Shown here piece by piece: positions 8,620 through 10,022 of a stretch of 10,022 nucleotides of DNA; position 1 is the stretch's first letter; each line of letters begins with the position of its first letter. Both the position numbers and the translations under genes were made by a program. A model generated the notes under the pieces. It had not been told where the DNA came from and did not search any database. It was given only the letters and a program-made list of their open reading frames with translations. Origin of the DNA: Deltaproteobacteria bacterium. GTDB taxonomy: Bacteria; Desulfobacterota; Syntrophia; Syntrophales; Smithellaceae. The stretch covers positions 1 through 10,022 of the forward strand of contig JAGVUJ010000299.1 of NCBI GenBank assembly GCA_019136325.1, read 5' to 3'.

Positions 8620-9229
8620 GATTTTTCACTCCATGAAAGAAAATGTCCAGAATAAACCCCTTCTTGGCAGAGGGCGACTCGTTTCTCAACAACAGGATCC
8701 ATTCCATCGATATGGCTCTGATTAAATAAACCAGAGATTGAGCCATATCATGGGCCGGCATGTTTCTCAGCACCCCTTTTTCGATGCCTTCCTTTAACAA
8801 ATTTTCAATGAAACGGACATAACTTAAATAGTCTTCAATAAGTTTTTTCCGCAGTGCAGTCATGGCTTCCGTCAACGCTGCATTTTCGCCTTTAAAAAGG
8901 GAACGGCAAAAATCGGCGTTTTTTTCCATAAATTGCAGTTGAGAATCGACCAGCATCTCGATTTTCTCAGTGACATTTTCGGTCCGCTCGGTTGCTTTCA
9001 TGATTTCCGTATACATCAAATCGAGTTTTTCAGTGATCATCGATGTGTAAAGATTTTCCTTGCCTTCGAAAAACTGATAAAGAGACCCCGTAGAAAAGCC
9101 TGAAGCGCTGGCGATTTCAGCCATCGTGACGTTATGATAACTTTTGACGGAGAATATTTTCTCCGCCTGCGCCAGAATATAGGCTCGGCGCATATTAAAT
9201 TCACGTTCTTTTCTTTCCAGTCTTTCCAT
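8609..9229 (-). CDS. TetR/AcrR-family transcriptional regulator, probable repressor of the efflux operon
   Basis: 206 residues, usual TetR length. The N-terminal DNA-binding domain (about 14-60) includes the helix-turn-helix VTMAEIASASGFSTGSLYQFFEGKENLY (34-61), a near-canonical TetR signature. The C-terminal part is alpha-helical and variable, and would hold the ligand pocket and dimer interface; the ligand cannot be predicted. It is the first gene of the operon, overlapping tolC-like 1 by 11 bp, so it probably controls its own synthesis together with the pump. Tandem operator-like repeats lie directly upstream on its promoter. The start at 9229 (MERLERKEREFNMRRAYILAQ) is chosen because the basic N-terminal arm is common in the family. 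Its ribosome-binding site is weak, and Met13 (9193) is a less likely alternative. Confidence 0.94.
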   Translation of the reverse strand: MERLERKEREFNMRRAYILAQAEKIFSVKSYHNVTMAEIASASGFSTGSLYQFFEGKENLYTSMITEKLDLMYTEIMKATERTENVTEKIEMLVDSQLQFMEKNADFCRSLFKGENAALTEAMTALRKKLIEDYLSYVRFIENLLKEGIEKGVLRNMPAHDMAQSLVYLIRAISMEWILLLRNESPSAKKGFILDIFFHGVKNHGR

Positions 9230-9247
9230 CGCTGAAAACCGATATCA

Positions 9248-9280
9248 TGAATGATTGTTCAAATTTTGAATGGTGGTTCA
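9248..9280. promoter_or_regulatory. Tandem operator-like repeats at the tetR promoter
   Basis: Two 14-bp copies, TGAATGATTGTTCA (9248-9261) and TGAATGGTGGTTCA (9267-9280), agree at 12 of 14 positions and sit 19 bp apart. Each has TGAA/TTCA ends in inverted orientation. The spacer region itself forms a perfect palindrome, TTCAAA-T-TTTGAA (9258-9270). A weaker third copy, TGAATTGTTTGTCA (9294-9307), overlaps the -35 box. The array covers the -10 region and predicted start site, the usual place for a TetR repressor to block its own promoter. That the local TetR binds here is inference. Confidence 0.6.
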
Positions 9281-9308
9281 TAATTATCGAATATGAATTG
9301 TTTGTCAA
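9280..9308 (-). promoter_or_regulatory. Sigma-70-type promoter of tetR and the efflux operon
   Basis: On the minus strand a perfect -35 box TTGACA (9303-9308) is followed, after 17 bases, by AATTAT (9280-9285; 4 of 6 to TATAAT). GATAAT at 9283-9288 fits TATAAT better, but with a spacing of only 14. Transcription would start near 9273, leaving a leader of about 45 bases before the tetR ATG. It is the only strong promoter seen for the six-gene operon. Confidence 0.65.
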
Positions 9309-9437
9309 GATAAATATTAAAAAACGTGAAAATATTTCCCGTTAAAGAATCATTAAATACTTTTTTGTATTTTCCCTTGGAATTTAACGTTTCTTTAAAC
9401 ATTATAAAGAGTGACGGCAATATTTATCTTTCAGATG

Positions 9438-9474
9438 ATATCAAATATCATTTGATATATTAATTACTTATAAT
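9438..9474 (+). promoter_or_regulatory. Palindrome and TATAAT box upstream of the 91-aa gene
   Basis: ATATCAAAT (9438-9446) and ATTTGATAT (9450-9458) are perfect complements around 3 bases. A perfect TATAAT follows at 9469-9474, and the palindrome covers where its -35 box would be. No good -35 hexamer is seen at 16-18 bp, which would fit a promoter needing an activator or controlled by a repressor at the palindrome. Transcription would start near 9481, giving a leader of about 83 bases. The DNA is AT-rich, so chance matches to TATAAT are likely. Confidence 0.4.
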
Positions 9475-9563
9475 AAATTAATATTTTTATTAAAAGTTGG
9501 CATATTTATTTCATAAATAATGACCAAGAGTTTTAAGATTGTCCAAAAGGAGATAAACGAGCT

Positions 9564-9839
9564 ATGAGAAAATTAATGCAAACAACCCTCTTGACTGCTT
9601 TTGTAGTTTTGGTAACCGCTTCTTTCAGCTATGCCGAATTCAGCGTTACCGGAAACGCTAATTTCCCGTTCTTTCACCTTGGTTGCTTAATTGTTGGCGG
9701 CTTGATTATAATTTCTCTGAAAAGAAAATACACCAAGCTGTATATGAGTGAAGCAATAGGATCTTTTGCTCTTTATGCTTTGCTGATTTCAATATTTACA
9801 GCACCGGTCGTTGACGCTCTTAAAAACTTGATCAACTAA
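9564..9839 (+). CDS. Small exported/membrane protein of unknown function (91 aa)
   Basis: I do not recognise the family. The protein has a clear signal peptide (MRKLMQTTLLTAFVVLVTASFSYA, cleavage before EFSV). A probable membrane segment follows at about 36-52 (FFHLGCLIVGGLIIISL), then a basic stretch KRKYTKLY, then a second hydrophobic segment at about 63-85 (EAIGSFALYALLISIFTAPVVDAL). Mature length would be about 67 residues, with both hydrophobic stretches probably in the inner membrane. The start is supported by AAGGAG at 9547-9552, 11 bases before the ATG. It is transcribed divergently from the efflux operon, with its own promoter region and a hairpin after it, so it looks like a single-gene unit. 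Nothing links it functionally to the pump except position. The signal peptide and ribosome-binding site make a real gene likely. Confidence 0.75.
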   Translation: MRKLMQTTLLTAFVVLVTASFSYAEFSVTGNANFPFFHLGCLIVGGLIIISLKRKYTKLYMSEAIGSFALYALLISIFTAPVVDALKNLIN

Positions 9840-9870
9840 CCCCTTTTCCCCTTCAAAGATATACCCTTCA

Positions 9871-9898
9871 AGAACCCCGTGAAGTTTTGCGGGGTTCT
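9871..9898 (+). terminator. Hairpin, probable terminator of the 91-aa gene
   Basis: AGAACCCCG (9871-9879) and CGGGGTTCT (9890-9898) pair perfectly over 9 bp, with a 10-base loop, 32 bp after the stop codon. The GC-rich stem is typical of a terminator. The following GCCTTAT has only a poor T run, so efficiency is uncertain. Confidence 0.6.
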
Positions 9899-9908
9899 GC
9901 CTTATAAT

Positions 9909-10022
9909 GAGACTCGCTGAGAACGAGCAAGGCGATGTTCGAAGCGTTAGTCGAATTATCCCCGAAGCGAAGCGAATGGGGACTGGAGACTCGCTGAGAA
10001 CGAGCAAGGCGATGTTCGAAGC
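9909..10022. repeat. 37-bp direct repeat, two copies 77 bp apart, running off the window edge
   Basis: The sequence starting GAGACTCGCTGAGAACGAGC at 9909-9945 recurs without a mismatch at 9986-10022. The second copy is cut by the window end, so the true repeat may be longer. The 40 bp between include TCCCC (9959-9963) and GGGGA (9978-9982), which can pair around a GAAGC-rich loop. Each copy has a short CTCG/CGAG self-complementary pair. It follows the terminator-like hairpin and has no credible gene in any frame. It looks like a dispersed or tandem intergenic repeat. A CRISPR array is unlikely with this spacing and content. Confidence 0.75.

Larger units (their letters stand above)
9230..9563. 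other. AT-rich divergent intergenic region (334 bp) between tetR and the small exported-protein gene
   Basis: No convincing open frame. The left part holds the tetR promoter and operator-like repeats. The middle (about 9310-9435) is AT-rich, with only a weak right-facing promoter candidate (TTGGAA 9377-9382, 17 bases, CATTAT 9400-9405). The right part holds a 21-bp palindrome and a TATAAT for the plus-strand gene. Base composition is markedly more AT-rich than in the flanking operon. Confidence 0.7.

Noticed and set aside
9564..9839. VirB2/TrbC-like pilin identity for the 91-aa protein
   Set aside because: The size, signal peptide and two hydrophobic segments are similar, but no family motif is visible and no conjugation genes are nearby.
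9789..10007. 72-codon minus-strand frame across the end of the 91-aa gene and the repeat
   Set aside because: It crosses the terminator hairpin and the repeated DNA, overlaps a better supported gene, and has no ribosome-binding site or recognisable domain.
9909..10022. CRISPR array
   Set aside because: Only two copies are visible, the 40-bp interval shares GAAGC-type words with the repeat, and no cas gene is present in the window.

Overview
The window holds a six-gene multidrug-efflux-type operon on the minus strand. It is flanked on the left by a decayed LsrF-like aldolase/thiolase gene and the first codons of a zinc alcohol dehydrogenase, and on the right by an AT-rich intergenic region, a small plus-strand exported or membrane protein gene, and a repeated intergenic sequence. 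The organism is a Gram-negative (diderm) bacterium: there are two TolC-family outer-membrane proteins, a periplasmic adaptor lipoprotein and an RND pump. Gene style, moderate GC and the LsrF-like/ADH pairing would fit Desulfobacterota (former Deltaproteobacteria), but this is an impression and no phylogenetic marker is present.

Layout, left to right. 1-171: 57 N-terminal codons of a zinc medium-chain dehydrogenase (minus), cut by the window edge. 172-324: intergenic, with a perfect 13-bp inverted repeat. 325-1143: lsrF-like gene (minus) broken by two small internal deletions that each shift the frame. 1144-1356: intergenic, with a 9-bp inverted repeat and a weaker hairpin. 1357-9229: the efflux operon, transcribed right to left as tetR, tolC-like 1, tolC-like 2, membrane fusion protein, RND transporter, PG0541-like small PII-type protein. 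9230-9563: AT-rich region with a strong minus-strand promoter overlapped by tandem operator-like repeats, and a separate palindrome plus TATAAT facing right. 9564-9839: 91-aa exported or membrane protein (plus) of unknown function. 9871-9898: hairpin, probably the terminator. 9909-10022: two copies of a 37-bp sequence 77 bp apart, running into the window edge.

How the genes work together. The TetR-family protein probably represses its own promoter and hence the whole pump operon. The RND protein (proton-driven, inner membrane), the lipoprotein adaptor (periplasm) and one or both TolC-like channels (outer membrane) would form the tripartite pump. The last gene encodes a small protein of a family typically found beside RND pumps and is a candidate modulator. 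Gene overlaps (11 bp tetR/tolC1, 14 bp adaptor/RND) and short gaps (21, 39, 44 bp) support one transcript. The substrate cannot be deduced from the sequence.

Nothing here is clearly an undescribed system. The points most worth a second look are the duplicated outer-membrane channel, the PII-like operon partner, the operator array, the doubly deleted lsrF-like gene and the repeat at the right edge.
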